This document shows positions 17,114 to 25,947 of a stretch of 64,000 bases of DNA, piece by piece. Made by a program: the position numbers and the translations under genes. The DNA is from Arenibacter echinorum (GTDB lineage: Bacteria > Bacteroidota > Bacteroidia > Flavobacteriales > Flavobacteriaceae). The stretch spans positions 101,360-165,359 of the forward strand of contig NZ_QLLN01000001.1 of assembly GCF_003259375.1 (NCBI RefSeq). Direction: 5' to 3'. How positions within the stretch are numbered: position 1 is the stretch's first letter; each line of letters opens with the position of its first letter. Under the pieces are notes generated by a model that was not told the origin of the DNA, did no database searches, and saw only the letters and a program-made list of their open reading frames with translations.

Positions 17114-17908
17114 TTAATTTTCGTTAGCTGGTTTTCCAATAGTGGCCAAGATGCCTCCATCTACATAAACTATTTGCCCGTTTACAAAATTGCTAGCTTT
17201 GGAACTTAGGAATATGGCCGCTCCTTGTAGGTCATCCGGGTCTCCCCATTTACCTGCTGGAGTTCTGCCTATTATAAAATCATTGAAAGGATGGCCATTT
17301 ACCCTTATAGGGGCGGTCTGTGCAGTGGCAAAATAACCTGGTCCAATACCATTGATCTGAATATTGTGTTTGGCCCATTCGGTAGCCATATTGCGGGTAA
17401 GCATTTTTAATCCGCCTTTGGCAGCGGCATAGGCACCTACAGTGTTTCTGCCCAATTCGCTCATCATAGAACAAATGTTGATAATCTTGCCTTCTTTTCT
17501 GGCAATCATGCCCTTTACCACATGTTTGGAGACTATAAACGGACTCACCAAATCTACTTTTACGACTTCTTCAAAATCGGCGACCTCCATTTCCTCCAAG
17601 GGAATTCTTTTGATGATCCCGGCATTGTTTACCAAAATATCAATATGCCCTACCTCTTTTTCAATTTTGGAAATATTTTCCATGACCTTGGCTTCATTGG
17701 TAACATCAAAAAGGTAGCCATGGGCCGTCAACCCCAAAGCCTTGTATTCGGCTACGGCATTGTCCAATTTTTCCTGGGAGGAGGCCCCATTAATGATCAG
17801 GGTGGCACCTGCTCTTCCCAGGCCTATAGCCATGGCTTTTCCAAGGCCATGCGTAGCCCCGGTAATCAGGGCTATTTTTCCTGTTAAATCAAATAGATTC
17901 AATGACAT
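17114..17908 (-). CDS. kduD: 2-dehydro-3-deoxy-D-gluconate 5-dehydrogenase KduD
   Basis: A 264-residue short-chain dehydrogenase that reduces 2,5-diketo-3-deoxygluconate (DK II) to 2-keto-3-deoxygluconate with NAD(P)H in the cytoplasm. The nucleotide motif TGATHGLG is at residues 16-23, NNAG at about 94-97, and the catalytic Tyr160 and Lys164 lie in YAAAK. Length and the opening NLFDLTGKIALITG fit KduD closely, and position between kduI (18-base gap) and DUF4861 (10-base gap) confirms the role. Confidence 0.93.
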   Translation of the reverse strand: MSLNLFDLTGKIALITGATHGLGKAMAIGLGRAGATLIINGASSQEKLDNAVAEYKALGLTAHGYLFDVTNEAKVMENISKIEKEVGHIDILVNNAGIIKRIPLEEMEVADFEEVVKVDLVSPFIVSKHVVKGMIARKEGKIINICSMMSELGRNTVGAYAAAKGGLKMLTRNMATEWAKHNIQINGIGPGYFATAQTAPIRVNGHPFNDFIIGRTPAGKWGDPDDLQGAAIFLSSKASNFVNGQIVYVDGGILATIGKPANEN

Positions 17909-17926
17909 ATTTGTGTTTTCTTAGGG

Positions 17927-18769
17927 TTATTTTAAGTCTTTTATTTTGCAGTGGTCCATATCGCCATAGTCCAGGTTTTCACCGGCCATTCCCCAGATAA
18001 AAGTATAATTGCTGGTTCCGGATCCGGAGTGTATGGACCATGGTGGGGAGATTACCGCTTCATTGTTGGCCATCCAGATATGTCTTGTTTCTTGCGGTTG
18101 ACCCATAAAATGGCAAACGGCCTGCTCTTCGGGAACCTCAAAATAGAAATAGACTTCCATTCTCCTGTCGTGTACATGTGCCGGCATAGTATTCCAAACA
18201 CTGCCCGGTTTTAATTCTGTCATTCCCATTTGAACCTGACAGGTCTCTACCAAACTGTTTACGATCAATTTTCTTATGGTTCTGGCATTGGCAGTTTCCA
18301 TAGATCCCATTTCTACGATCTCTGCATCGGCCCTACTTATTTTTTTGGTAGGGAATACCTTGTGGGCAGGAGTGGAATTAAGATAGAATTTGGCAGGCTT
18401 ATCGTCATTGTCACTGCTGAAGCTAACCTCTTTGTTCTCCTTGCCAATATACAGGGCCTCTTTATAATCCAATTCATATTTCTGACCATTAACGGTTACA
18501 GAACCCGCTCCCCCGACATTGATAATACCGATCTCCCTTCGCTCCAAAAAATAATCGGATTTTAATGGATCTATAGTAGCAAGTTTTAAAGAGGTTTTAA
18601 CTGGCACGGCTCCTCCAACTATATATCTGTCAAAATGGGTGTACACCAAATTGATGGTATCTGCTTCCATTAAATTTTGGATTAGGAACTCTTTTCTAAG
18701 TCCTTCTGTGGTCAACTCTTTGGTCTCCTTGGGAGAGCAGGCATATCTAACCTCGTAATTGTTTTTCAT
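17927..18769 (-). CDS. kduI: 5-dehydro-4-deoxy-D-glucuronate isomerase KduI
   Basis: A 280-residue cupin isomerase that converts 4-deoxy-5-keto-uronate (DK I), produced from unsaturated uronates, to 2,5-diketo-3-deoxygluconate (DK II). The zinc ligands are visible: His198 and His200 in PAHVHDRR, Glu205, and His247 in SIHSGSG. Length is normal. It is the first gene of a minus-strand operon whose promoter must lie in the 18770-18921 region shared with the divergent lacI-family gene; the palindrome at 18861-18880 lies about 90 bases upstream. Confidence 0.95.
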   Translation of the reverse strand: MKNNYEVRYACSPKETKELTTEGLRKEFLIQNLMEADTINLVYTHFDRYIVGGAVPVKTSLKLATIDPLKSDYFLERREIGIINVGGAGSVTVNGQKYELDYKEALYIGKENKEVSFSSDNDDKPAKFYLNSTPAHKVFPTKKISRADAEIVEMGSMETANARTIRKLIVNSLVETCQVQMGMTELKPGSVWNTMPAHVHDRRMEVYFYFEVPEEQAVCHFMGQPQETRHIWMANNEAVISPPWSIHSGSGTSNYTFIWGMAGENLDYGDMDHCKIKDLK

Positions 18770-18860
18770 GATTCTAAATATCTAATTATTAGTTTCTTAA
18801 ATAGTGGTGAATATAGCGGTGTTTCTATAGATAGTTCGTAAATATATTAAAAATCCATCA

Positions 18861-18880
18861 AAATACAATCGATTGTATTT
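18861..18880. promoter_or_regulatory. Perfect palindromic operator for the LacI-family regulator
   Basis: AAATACAATCGATTGTATTT is a perfect 20-base palindrome with the central CG pair typical of LacI-family operators. It lies between the divergent kduI and lacI-family genes and occupies the place where the -33 element of the regulator's promoter should be, ending 9 bases before the -7 box at 18890. Binding there would block the regulator's own promoter and could control kduI. Confidence 0.75.
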
Positions 18881-18889
18881 GTGAATATG

Positions 18890-18897
18890 TATCTTTG
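18890..18897 (+). promoter_or_regulatory. -7 box (TATCTTTG) of the lacI-family gene
   Basis: TATCTTTG matches TAnnTTTG exactly. Transcription would begin near 18903, which lies after the upstream TTG at 18895 and before the GTG at 18922; this favours the GTG as start codon. Confidence 0.55.
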
Positions 18898-18921
18898 ATA
18901 AAGTTAAGATACCCATTATTT

Positions 18922-19950
18922 GTGGAAAATAAAACAACCATACACGATATTGCCAAGGCCTTGAAGATAGATGCCTCCACCGTTTCACGGGCATTGAACA
19001 ATAGTCCAAGGGTGAGCCAAAAGACCAAGGAAAGGATAATGGCGAAGGCAAATGAATTGGGATATCAACGCAATTTACTGGCTTCAAATCTTCGTAAAAA
19101 CGTTACCAACACCATTGGGGTAATTGTACCAAGAATATCCCGTCACTTCTTTTCATCCGTAATTTCGGGTATTGAGGAAACTGCTTATGATGCGGGCTAT
19201 AATGTAATTATTTGTCAGTCCCTGGAACAGTTGAAACGGGAACGCAAACTTGTGGAGACTCTATTGGCCAATAGGGTAGAAGGGGTATTGTTGTCAGTTT
19301 CCATGGAAACGGATGAATTCGACCACCTATTGCACATGAAAAACAATGGTACCCCATTTCTATTTTTTGACAGGCACTGTGAGATTGAGGGTATTAGCAG
19401 TGTGCTGATCGATGACTTTCAAGGTGGGTTTGATGCCACGGAGCATTTAATTTTAAACGGTTGCAAAAATATAGGGCATTTTTCCGGGCCCCAAGAATTG
19501 GCTATTTACAGGAATAGGACCGCTGGGTATAGAAAGGCTTTGGAAAAACACAAAATTCCATATAGGCCTGAGCTGGTAGTACGTTCTAGCCTCATGGAAA
19601 ATGATGGGGCAGAAGGAGCAAAAACATTACTTTCCTTGCCCTACAAGGTAGATGGCTTGTTTTCTGCCAATGATATTGCCGCCATAGGAGCCATGAAATA
19701 TTTTAAGAATGAAGGCGTAAAGGTACCGGATGATATAGCCATTGTAGGGTTCAGTAACGAACCTGTTTCCGGGATAATAGATCCCTCTTTGACCACCATG
19801 GATCAGCCGGGTTTTCAAATAGGGCAAATAGCCACAAAATTATTGCTGGAAGAAATAAGCAACGCACCCAATGCCAATCCCATCTTGGCCAAAACAAAGA
19901 TTTTAAAGTCGTCCTTAATTGAACGAGATTCCTCAAGAAAATGTAATTGA
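18922..19950 (+). CDS. LacI-family transcriptional regulator of uronate catabolism
   Basis: A regulator of 342 residues from the GTG start. The N-terminal helix-turn-helix is clear (TTIHDIAKALKIDASTVSRAL, then the hinge helix region LGYQRNLLASNL), followed by a periplasmic-binding-protein-like sensor domain that starts NTIGVIVPRISRHFFSSVI. An in-frame TTG at 18895 would add nine residues, but it lies inside the predicted promoter. The gene is divergent from kduI and 76 bases ahead of the GH88 gene, so it most likely senses an unsaturated-uronate intermediate such as KDG. The effector is inferred only from context. Confidence 0.88.
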   Translation: MENKTTIHDIAKALKIDASTVSRALNNSPRVSQKTKERIMAKANELGYQRNLLASNLRKNVTNTIGVIVPRISRHFFSSVISGIEETAYDAGYNVIICQSLEQLKRERKLVETLLANRVEGVLLSVSMETDEFDHLLHMKNNGTPFLFFDRHCEIEGISSVLIDDFQGGFDATEHLILNGCKNIGHFSGPQELAIYRNRTAGYRKALEKHKIPYRPELVVRSSLMENDGAEGAKTLLSLPYKVDGLFSANDIAAIGAMKYFKNEGVKVPDDIAIVGFSNEPVSGIIDPSLTTMDQPGFQIGQIATKLLLEEISNAPNANPILAKTKILKSSLIERDSSRKCN

Positions 19951-20026
19951 AATTACGAGGATTAATATGCAAATAGGCTAGAATTAATAAAAACAAAATC
20001 TGTATAAGAATTAAAATCAATTTCCC

Positions 20027-21256
20027 ATGAAACTATTCTATGTGTCCCTTTTTATCTGTTTGGCAAGCTGCAAAAGTTTAACCAAGAACAAAAATTCTGA
20101 AATAGATATTAAGGCTGTGGCAAGTATAACTTCCTTTGACCTTGATAAGGAAATTAAAAACTGTGAGGCTCAATTGAATCAAGCGGTCCCCAAACTTACC
20201 GATCTCACCAAACACCCAAGATTGATAGAAACCAATGCAACCGAATGGAAGGAAATTCCCAACGGGAGGTTGGTGTGGACTTCCGGATTTTATCCTGGGA
20301 TTCTTTGGTATATGTACGACTTAACAAAAGAGGAAAGATGGAAAGAGGAAGCTATTAAAAGGACAGAAGTTTTTGAAGATTTTAAAACGATTAACGAACA
20401 CCACGATATTGGGTTTATGATGTTCCCAGCCTATGGTAATGGATATATATTTGGAGACAAAAAGGAATACAAGGACATTCTTCTAACATCCGCGGAATCC
20501 CTAGCTAGTAGGTATAACCCGAATGTTGGAACTATACGATCTTGGTCCAATAAAATGCATCCACGTTGGCAACAACATATTACCATCATAGATAATATGT
20601 TGAATTTGGAACTTTTGTTCTGGGCATCGAAAAATGGGGGCGATCAACAGTATTACGATATTGCCGTAAAACATGCAGAGACAACCATGGCAAATCATTT
20701 TAGGCCAGATTACACATCGTGGCATGTTATTGAGTATGACAGCATCTCCGGGGATGTGCTGAACAGGCATACCAAACAAGGGTATGGGGATGATAGCAGA
20801 TGGTCCCGCGGACAGGCATGGGGAATTTACGGTTATACTATGGTGTATAGGGAGACTGGAGATAAGAAATTCTTGGATTTTGCACAAAAGCTTACCGATA
20901 GGTATTTAGAACTGCTTCCCGAAGACTATATACCGCATTGGGATTTCGATATTGACACCATTAAAGATGATGATAGGGACGCTTCGGCTGCAGCCATTGT
21001 AGCCTCTGGATTGTTAGAACTTAGCACCTATATGGAAAACAAAACCCTACAGCAAAAATATTATAATGCAGCCATACGAATGTTGGAATCTTTGAGTTCC
21101 GATAAATATTCTGGAGTAGGGAAGGCCGATTCCTTTTTGTTGCATTCAACGGGAGCTAAATCCTTGGGCCATGAAATTGATGTGGCGTTGATCTATGCAG
21201 ATTACTATTATATTGAGGCCTTGGATAGACTTAAGAAATTGGGGCGGTCCAATTAA
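20027..21256 (+). CDS. GH88 unsaturated glucuronyl hydrolase, lipoprotein
   Basis: A 409-residue enzyme that hydrolyses the delta-4,5-unsaturated uronic acid from the non-reducing end of lyase products, giving 4-deoxy-5-keto-uronate for KduI. The signal peptide ends at lipid Cys15 (CLASC). The body is an (alpha/alpha)6 barrel; the two key aspartates of family 88 are recognisable as Asp127 (EHHDIGFMM) and Asp189 (TIIDNMLNLELL), 62 residues apart as in characterised members. It lies 76 bases after the regulator gene, probably in the same transcript. GH88 rather than GH105 is favoured by these motifs; the parent polysaccharide (glycosaminoglycan-like, xanthan-like or other) is not readable. Confidence 0.9.
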   Translation: MKLFYVSLFICLASCKSLTKNKNSEIDIKAVASITSFDLDKEIKNCEAQLNQAVPKLTDLTKHPRLIETNATEWKEIPNGRLVWTSGFYPGILWYMYDLTKEERWKEEAIKRTEVFEDFKTINEHHDIGFMMFPAYGNGYIFGDKKEYKDILLTSAESLASRYNPNVGTIRSWSNKMHPRWQQHITIIDNMLNLELLFWASKNGGDQQYYDIAVKHAETTMANHFRPDYTSWHVIEYDSISGDVLNRHTKQGYGDDSRWSRGQAWGIYGYTMVYRETGDKKFLDFAQKLTDRYLELLPEDYIPHWDFDIDTIKDDDRDASAAAIVASGLLELSTYMENKTLQQKYYNAAIRMLESLSSDKYSGVGKADSFLLHSTGAKSLGHEIDVALIYADYYYIEALDRLKKLGRSN

Positions 21257-21279
21257 CCCATTTATAACAACCAGAAAAG

Positions 21280-21320
21280 GGAAGGTTCATTCACTACATT
21301 TGGGCCTTCCTTTTTTTTTT
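21280..21320 (+). terminator. Terminator after GH88
   Basis: GGAAGG at 21280-21285 pairs with CCTTCC at 21305-21310 and is followed by ten T residues. It closes the regulator-GH88 transcription unit. Confidence 0.75.
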
Positions 21321-21342
21321 GGACATGCCAAGCTTGTTGAAC

Positions 21343-22335
21343 TTATTTTTCCTGATAGGAATTGACCGACTTGGTCTTCTTTACAATATGGTCCATGATC
21401 ATATGGGCATGTATCCTGGAGTTTTCTATAAACCATTTATGGGTTTCCATTCCTCCGCAAATTACTCCGGCTAGGTATAGATTATCAATATTGGTTTCCA
21501 TGGTTTGCGGATCGTACTGGGGAAGCCTTTTCTCGTCATCGGTCAATTGGATTCCTATTTTTTCCAAGAATTCAAAATTGGGCATGTAGCCGGTCAGGGC
21601 AAGTACATAATCATTCTTTAAGCTTGTGGTTCCACTTGGAGAATTAAGGATAATTTCGTCTTCCTTAATTTCCTTAACTGTACTATTGTAATAGACTTTA
21701 ATGCTGCCTTCCTCAATTCTATTGATAATATCGGGCCTTACCCAATATTTTACCCGTTGGCCAACTTCCGGCCCTCTTATGATCAAGGATACATCGGCCC
21801 CTTTTCTATAACATTCCAACGCAGCATCTATGGCCGAATTACTGGCCCCAATGACCGCTACTTTCTGATTGGAGTAAAAGTGGGGATCCTTGTAATAATG
21901 GGTCACTTTTTTCAAATCTTCCCCAGGTACGTTCATTCTGTTCGGAATGTCGTAGAATCCTGTTGAAATGATCACATTGGTGGAGGTATAAGTACTCTTT
22001 TCAGAGACAATGTTGAAGAGCCCATCAATCTTATTGATTGAACTTACTTTTTCAAAAAGCGAGATATTCAAATGATTGGAGGTCACTATCCGCCTATAAT
22101 ATTCCAGCGCCTCATTTCTTTTAGGTTTCGCCTCTATGCTAATAAATGGAATTTCATCGATTTCCAGTTTTTCGGAAGAGGAAAAGAACTGCATGTTTAG
22201 GGGGTAATTATAGAGCGAGTTAACTATACATCCCTTTTCAAGAATTATATAGGACAATCCCTTTTTCTTGGCTTCCAAGCCACAGGCAATTCCAATAGGA
22301 CCACCTCCAACAATAACTATATCCCAAATCTTCAT
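21343..22335 (-). CDS. ypdA: YpdA-type putative bacillithiol disulfide reductase
   Basis: A 330-residue FAD- and NAD(P)H-dependent oxidoreductase. The FAD motif GGGPIG is at residues 10-15, and a second Rossmann motif, VAVIGASNSAIDAAL, is near residue 155. There is no CxxC redox pair as in thioredoxin reductase, which is the mark of YpdA. YpdA reduces oxidised bacillithiol. Its ATG overlaps the rpe stop codon by one base (TAATG), so it is translationally coupled to rpe. Confidence 0.88.
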   Translation of the reverse strand: MKIWDIVIVGGGPIGIACGLEAKKKGLSYIILEKGCIVNSLYNYPLNMQFFSSSEKLEIDEIPFISIEAKPKRNEALEYYRRIVTSNHLNISLFEKVSSINKIDGLFNIVSEKSTYTSTNVIISTGFYDIPNRMNVPGEDLKKVTHYYKDPHFYSNQKVAVIGASNSAIDAALECYRKGADVSLIIRGPEVGQRVKYWVRPDIINRIEEGSIKVYYNSTVKEIKEDEIILNSPSGTTSLKNDYVLALTGYMPNFEFLEKIGIQLTDDEKRLPQYDPQTMETNIDNLYLAGVICGGMETHKWFIENSRIHAHMIMDHIVKKTKSVNSYQEK

Positions 22336-22994
22336 TATCCTACTATTTTTTTGAGTTCCTTAATGGTCTGGGTTGGATTAGTGCTCTTAAATATAAAACT
22401 ACCTGCCACTAAAATATCCGCCCCTGCATCTATTAATTGCTTGGCGTTTTCAGAGGTAACTCCGCCATCGACCTCAATTAGGGTATGTGCACTTTTTCTA
22501 TTAATAAGTTCTTTTAGTGCCTTTATTTTTTCATAGGTGTTTTCAATAAACGATTGTCCTCCAAATCCTGGATTTACACTCATTATACAAACTAGATCGA
22601 TATCATTTATTACATCCTCCAATAAGTTAATGTTGGTATGTGGATTTAATGCCACGCCTGCTGCCATTCCTTCGGCCTTTATGGCCTGTAAGGTTCGGTG
22701 CAAATGTGGGCAGGCTTCGTAATGCACGGTTAGGTTATTGGCACCCAATTCTGCAAAGGTCTTAATATAGCGGTCCGGATCCACAATCATAAGATGAACG
22801 TCCAATGTTTTGGTGGCATGGGCCGCAATGGCCTTCAGGACCGGCATTCCAAAAGAGATGTTTGGTACAAAAACGCCATCCATAATGTCAACATGGTGCC
22901 AATCGGCCTCACTGTTGTTAACCATTTCAATATCGCGCTGTAGATTGGCAAAATCGGCGGCCAAGAGGGAAGGGGCAATAATCTTTTTGTCCAT
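22335..22994 (-). CDS. rpe: Ribulose-phosphate 3-epimerase
   Basis: A 219-residue TIM-barrel enzyme of the pentose phosphate pathway that interconverts ribulose 5-phosphate and xylulose 5-phosphate. Signature elements are present: IAPSLLAADFANL at the start, HHVDIMDGVFVPN at about 37-49 (catalytic Asp and metal His), VMSVNPGFGGQSF-type loop at about 140-150, and VDGGV near 177. Length is typical. It heads a two-gene unit with ypdA and has a good -7 box at 23019-23026. Confidence 0.96.
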   Translation of the reverse strand: MDKKIIAPSLLAADFANLQRDIEMVNNSEADWHHVDIMDGVFVPNISFGMPVLKAIAAHATKTLDVHLMIVDPDRYIKTFAELGANNLTVHYEACPHLHRTLQAIKAEGMAAGVALNPHTNINLLEDVINDIDLVCIMSVNPGFGGQSFIENTYEKIKALKELINRKSAHTLIEVDGGVTSENAKQLIDAGADILVAGSFIFKSTNPTQTIKELKKIVG

Positions 22995-23018
22995 TACTAT
23001 TTACTATAAATGTTTCTA

Positions 23019-23026
23019 CAAAGGTA
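23019..23026 (-). promoter_or_regulatory. -7 box (TACCTTTG) of rpe-ypdA
   Basis: An exact TAnnTTTG match on the minus strand, 25 bases before the rpe start; no clear -33 element. Confidence 0.55.
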
Positions 23027-23095
23027 GTGAATTGATATGTTTATAAGGTATCCTCCACATGGGTATCAAGGTTGTTGTACTCCAAACGGTTCCGA

Positions 23096-24331
23096 TCAAT
23101 ACCAACGTTTCTTTTTCTTTTTGGAGGCTTCGGACTTCCTGCCTTTTTTATGTTTGCTACCTTGTTTTTTATGTACTTGCGGTTTGGCCTTGGGATCCAA
23201 GGGATACGGATGGTCCTCAACAACTTGGATGTGTTTTTGCATCAATTTTTGAATAGTGGACAAATATCCCTTTTCATCCGCGGAACAAAAGGCATAGGAT
23301 GTCCCTGTATTTCCCGCTCTTCCGGTCCTTCCTATACGATGCACATAGGTTTCCGGCACATTGGGCAGGTCAAAGTTGATAACGGCATCCAGATCGTCTA
23401 TATCCAATCCACGGGCGGCAACATCAGTGGCCACCAGAATGTTGGTTACACCTTGCTTGAATTTCCCTAGTGCTGCTTGGCGCTCGTCCTGCGACTTGTC
23501 TCCGTGCAGGCTATCTACCTTGAAATTGTTGTTACGGAGGGTTTTTTCCAGTTTGTCCACCCCGAATTTTGTTCGCCTAAAAATTAGGATATTGCCCTTT
23601 ATGGTATTTCTTAGAAGGTAAAGGCAGAGTTCTATTTTATTGGGTTTTGGGGTGTAATACAATAACTGATGCACCGTGGCCGCAGCTGAAGATGTAGGGG
23701 TAACGGCGACTTTCTTGGGATCTTTTAAAATGGTGTCGGCCAATTGCACAACTTTAAAAGGCATAGTGGCCGAAAAAAGGAGTGTCTGTTTTTCATTTGG
23801 GCATAGACGCTCTATTTTTTTAACGTCATCTATAAATCCCATATCCAACATTAGATCGGCCTCGTCCAACACCAATGTTTCCACATAATCCAAGTTGACC
23901 ATATCCTGTTTGTGCAGGTCCAATAACCTACCTGGAGTGGCTACCAAGATATCCACTCCCTTTCTTAGGGTGGCTATTTGCGGTTCTATCTTTGTTCCCC
24001 CATAAATAACGGCTGAGGTTAAATGGGTGTATTTGCCATAATCCATAAAACTCTCATGAATCTGCGATGCTAATTCACGGGTGGGACTTATAATCAATGC
24101 TTTAATTTTTCTACCTTTTTCCGAGGTTTCCTGCTTATCAAATAAGAGCTGCAGTATGGGGAGTGCAAAAGCGGCTGTTTTTCCAGTTCCTGTTTCGGCA
24201 GAAGCTATAATGTCGTTTTTCTGTAGAACTAAGGGGATGGCAATTTCCTGAATGGCAGTTGGGTCGTCATAGTTTTTTTCTGCGACTGCTCTTAAAAGAT
24301 GTTTATTTAGCTTTAATTCTTTAAAATTCAT
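23096..24331 (-). CDS. DEAD-box RNA helicase (RhlE-like)
   Basis: A 411-residue ATP-dependent RNA helicase. Motifs in order: Q motif PTAIQ at 25-29, motif I ASAETGTGKT at 43-52, PTREL at about 83-87, motif II DEAD at 156-159, SAT near 190, and HRIGRTGRAG in the C-terminal RecA domain. The tail is basic (ending KKKKKRWY), as in RhlE-type helicases that help ribosome assembly and RNA turnover. It is monocistronic with its own -7 box at 24361-24368. Confidence 0.93.
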   Translation of the reverse strand: MNFKELKLNKHLLRAVAEKNYDDPTAIQEIAIPLVLQKNDIIASAETGTGKTAAFALPILQLLFDKQETSEKGRKIKALIISPTRELASQIHESFMDYGKYTHLTSAVIYGGTKIEPQIATLRKGVDILVATPGRLLDLHKQDMVNLDYVETLVLDEADLMLDMGFIDDVKKIERLCPNEKQTLLFSATMPFKVVQLADTILKDPKKVAVTPTSSAAATVHQLLYYTPKPNKIELCLYLLRNTIKGNILIFRRTKFGVDKLEKTLRNNNFKVDSLHGDKSQDERQAALGKFKQGVTNILVATDVAARGLDIDDLDAVINFDLPNVPETYVHRIGRTGRAGNTGTSYAFCSADEKGYLSTIQKLMQKHIQVVEDHPYPLDPKAKPQVHKKQGSKHKKGRKSEASKKKKKRWY

Positions 24332-24836
24332 ATAGGTAACAATTTTGCCGGAAATTTTTACAAAGGTACGGTAAATTCGGGCGTATCCAGAGGTGTATTG
24401 GTTATGATGGGTTATCTATTGTAAAATTCAATAAATCAGTTATATAAGAAAGTTGTTTTGAAAGAATTTATCTTAAAAAAACACTTCAAAATTGGCTTAA
24501 TCTTAACGCCCGGATTTTAAATTTAATTCCGTTATTCATTAAATTAGGGATGCTTTAAGTTTATCCATTGCTCAACTGGAGCATTGGAGTGAATATTATA
24601 ATGGTCTTCCGAAAACCCCATATAAATTGGTTGTTTTGGATTGAAAGAAATCTCCCCCTAGTAAGTATATTTTTATTTGTTGGCTATTAAGAATTAAGAA
24701 GGCATAGATGCGGAAAGGGTTTTAATGCTTTGGTTGAAGATAAATTCAATATTCCATGGAATTATTTTTTACGTATTCCGGAAGCTGAATTGTGGTTCAC
24801 TTCAGGATATACTTCAATAGGATCAATTAATCTAAA
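24332..24836. other. Long intergenic region between divergent genes
   Basis: These 505 bases separate the helicase and the NmrA-like gene. Apart from the helicase -7 box there is no clear signal. A 29-codon plus-strand ORF starting at 24601 has no support and is not called. No inverted repeat strong enough to name was found. Confidence 0.5.
24361..24368 (-). promoter_or_regulatory. -7 box (TACCTTTG) of the helicase gene
   Basis: An exact TAnnTTTG match on the minus strand, 30 bases before the start codon. Confidence 0.55.
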
Positions 24837-24848
24837 ATGTTATTAATT

Positions 24849-25823
24849 ATGGAAAACAGAAAAATAATTGCTGTAGTAGGGGCCACTGGGGCCCAAGGTG
24901 GCGGATTGGTCCGCACAATCCTAAATGACGGAAAGAAAGAATTTGCGGTTAGGGCCATTACCCGGGACGCAAATTCCCCAAAAGCCAAGGAGTTAAAGCA
25001 ATTGGGTGCCGAGGTGGTACAGGCCAATTTAGACGATAAGGATAGTATTGTCAAGGCATTTAAAGGCGCTTATGGGGCTTATTGTGTGACATTTTTTTGG
25101 GAACATTTTTCTCCCGAAAAGGAAATGGAACAGGCAAAGAATATGGCCTTGGCGGCCAAGGAAGCCGGAATAAAACATGTAATATGGTCCACTCTGGAAG
25201 ATACCCGTAAATGGATTCCTTTGAGTGATAATCGAATGCCGACCCTAATGAAGAACTACAAAGTGCCCCATTTTGATGCCAAGGGTGCCTCCAATACCTA
25301 CTTTGAAAAAAGTGGAGTTCCTTATACATTGCTTTTAACATCGTTCTATTGGGACAATTTCATCTATTTTGGTTTGGGCCCCACAAGGGGAATGGATGGA
25401 AAATTGAGAATCACCATGCCTATAGGGAATTCCAAACTTCCTGGAATTGTAGCAGAGGATATAGGTAAATCTGCCTTGGGAATCTTTAAAGCAGGAAAAA
25501 AATATCAAAATAAGACTGTGGGTATTGCTAGCGAGCAGCTTACCGGAAAACAAATGGCCGAAGCTTTTACTAAAGCGATGGGAGTGGAAATCGGATTCAA
25601 CGATATTGCTGCCGATGACTACAGGAAACTTGGGTTTCCCGGAGCCGATGACCTTGGTAATATGTTCCAGTTTAAAAAGGAGTTCGAAGATATTTTTTGC
25701 AAATCAAGGGATGTGAAATTGACAAAAGAATTAAATCCACAAGTAATGTCCTTTAACACTTGGTTGTCCAAAAATAAAGAGAAATTAGAAACTGTCATTA
25801 ATGGAGAAGTCGCTACTGCTTAA
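24849..25823 (+). CDS. NmrA/HSCARG-like NAD(P)-binding protein
   Basis: A 324-residue atypical short-chain dehydrogenase. The dinucleotide motif VVGATGAQGGGL occurs within the first 20 residues, the NmrA pattern GxxGxxG, and the catalytic YxxxK of true dehydrogenases is not evident. Such proteins act as redox sensors or quinone/NADPH binding proteins. I chose the second ATG (24849, MENRKIIAVVG) because it places the first strand normally; the ATG at 24837 adds four residues. A hairpin terminator follows. The physiological role is unknown. Confidence 0.85.
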   Translation: MENRKIIAVVGATGAQGGGLVRTILNDGKKEFAVRAITRDANSPKAKELKQLGAEVVQANLDDKDSIVKAFKGAYGAYCVTFFWEHFSPEKEMEQAKNMALAAKEAGIKHVIWSTLEDTRKWIPLSDNRMPTLMKNYKVPHFDAKGASNTYFEKSGVPYTLLLTSFYWDNFIYFGLGPTRGMDGKLRITMPIGNSKLPGIVAEDIGKSALGIFKAGKKYQNKTVGIASEQLTGKQMAEAFTKAMGVEIGFNDIAADDYRKLGFPGADDLGNMFQFKKEFEDIFCKSRDVKLTKELNPQVMSFNTWLSKNKEKLETVINGEVATA

Positions 25824-25861
25824 ATAATCCAAGCTCTATGGCTTATGGTAGTAAAAAAAGA

Positions 25862-25890
25862 AGAAGCATTGATCGTTCAATGCTTCTTTT
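25862..25890 (+). terminator. Terminator after NmrA-like gene
   Basis: AGAAGCATTGA-TCGT-TCAATGCTTCT: an 11-bp perfect stem with a 4-base loop, followed by TTTT. Confidence 0.8.
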
Positions 25891-25947
25891 GATGTTAACC
25901 ACCGCACTTTTAATTTTTTTTAGTTAAGTGATAGGTGAAATCTTTTC

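Noticed and set aside
23041-23062. Direct repeat GGTATC near the rpe promoter as an operator
   Set aside because: Only six bases, on an AT-rich background, with no symmetry.
24601-24690. 29-codon plus-strand ORF in the helicase/NmrA gap
   Set aside because: No conservation signal, promoter or ribosome binding site that I can see.
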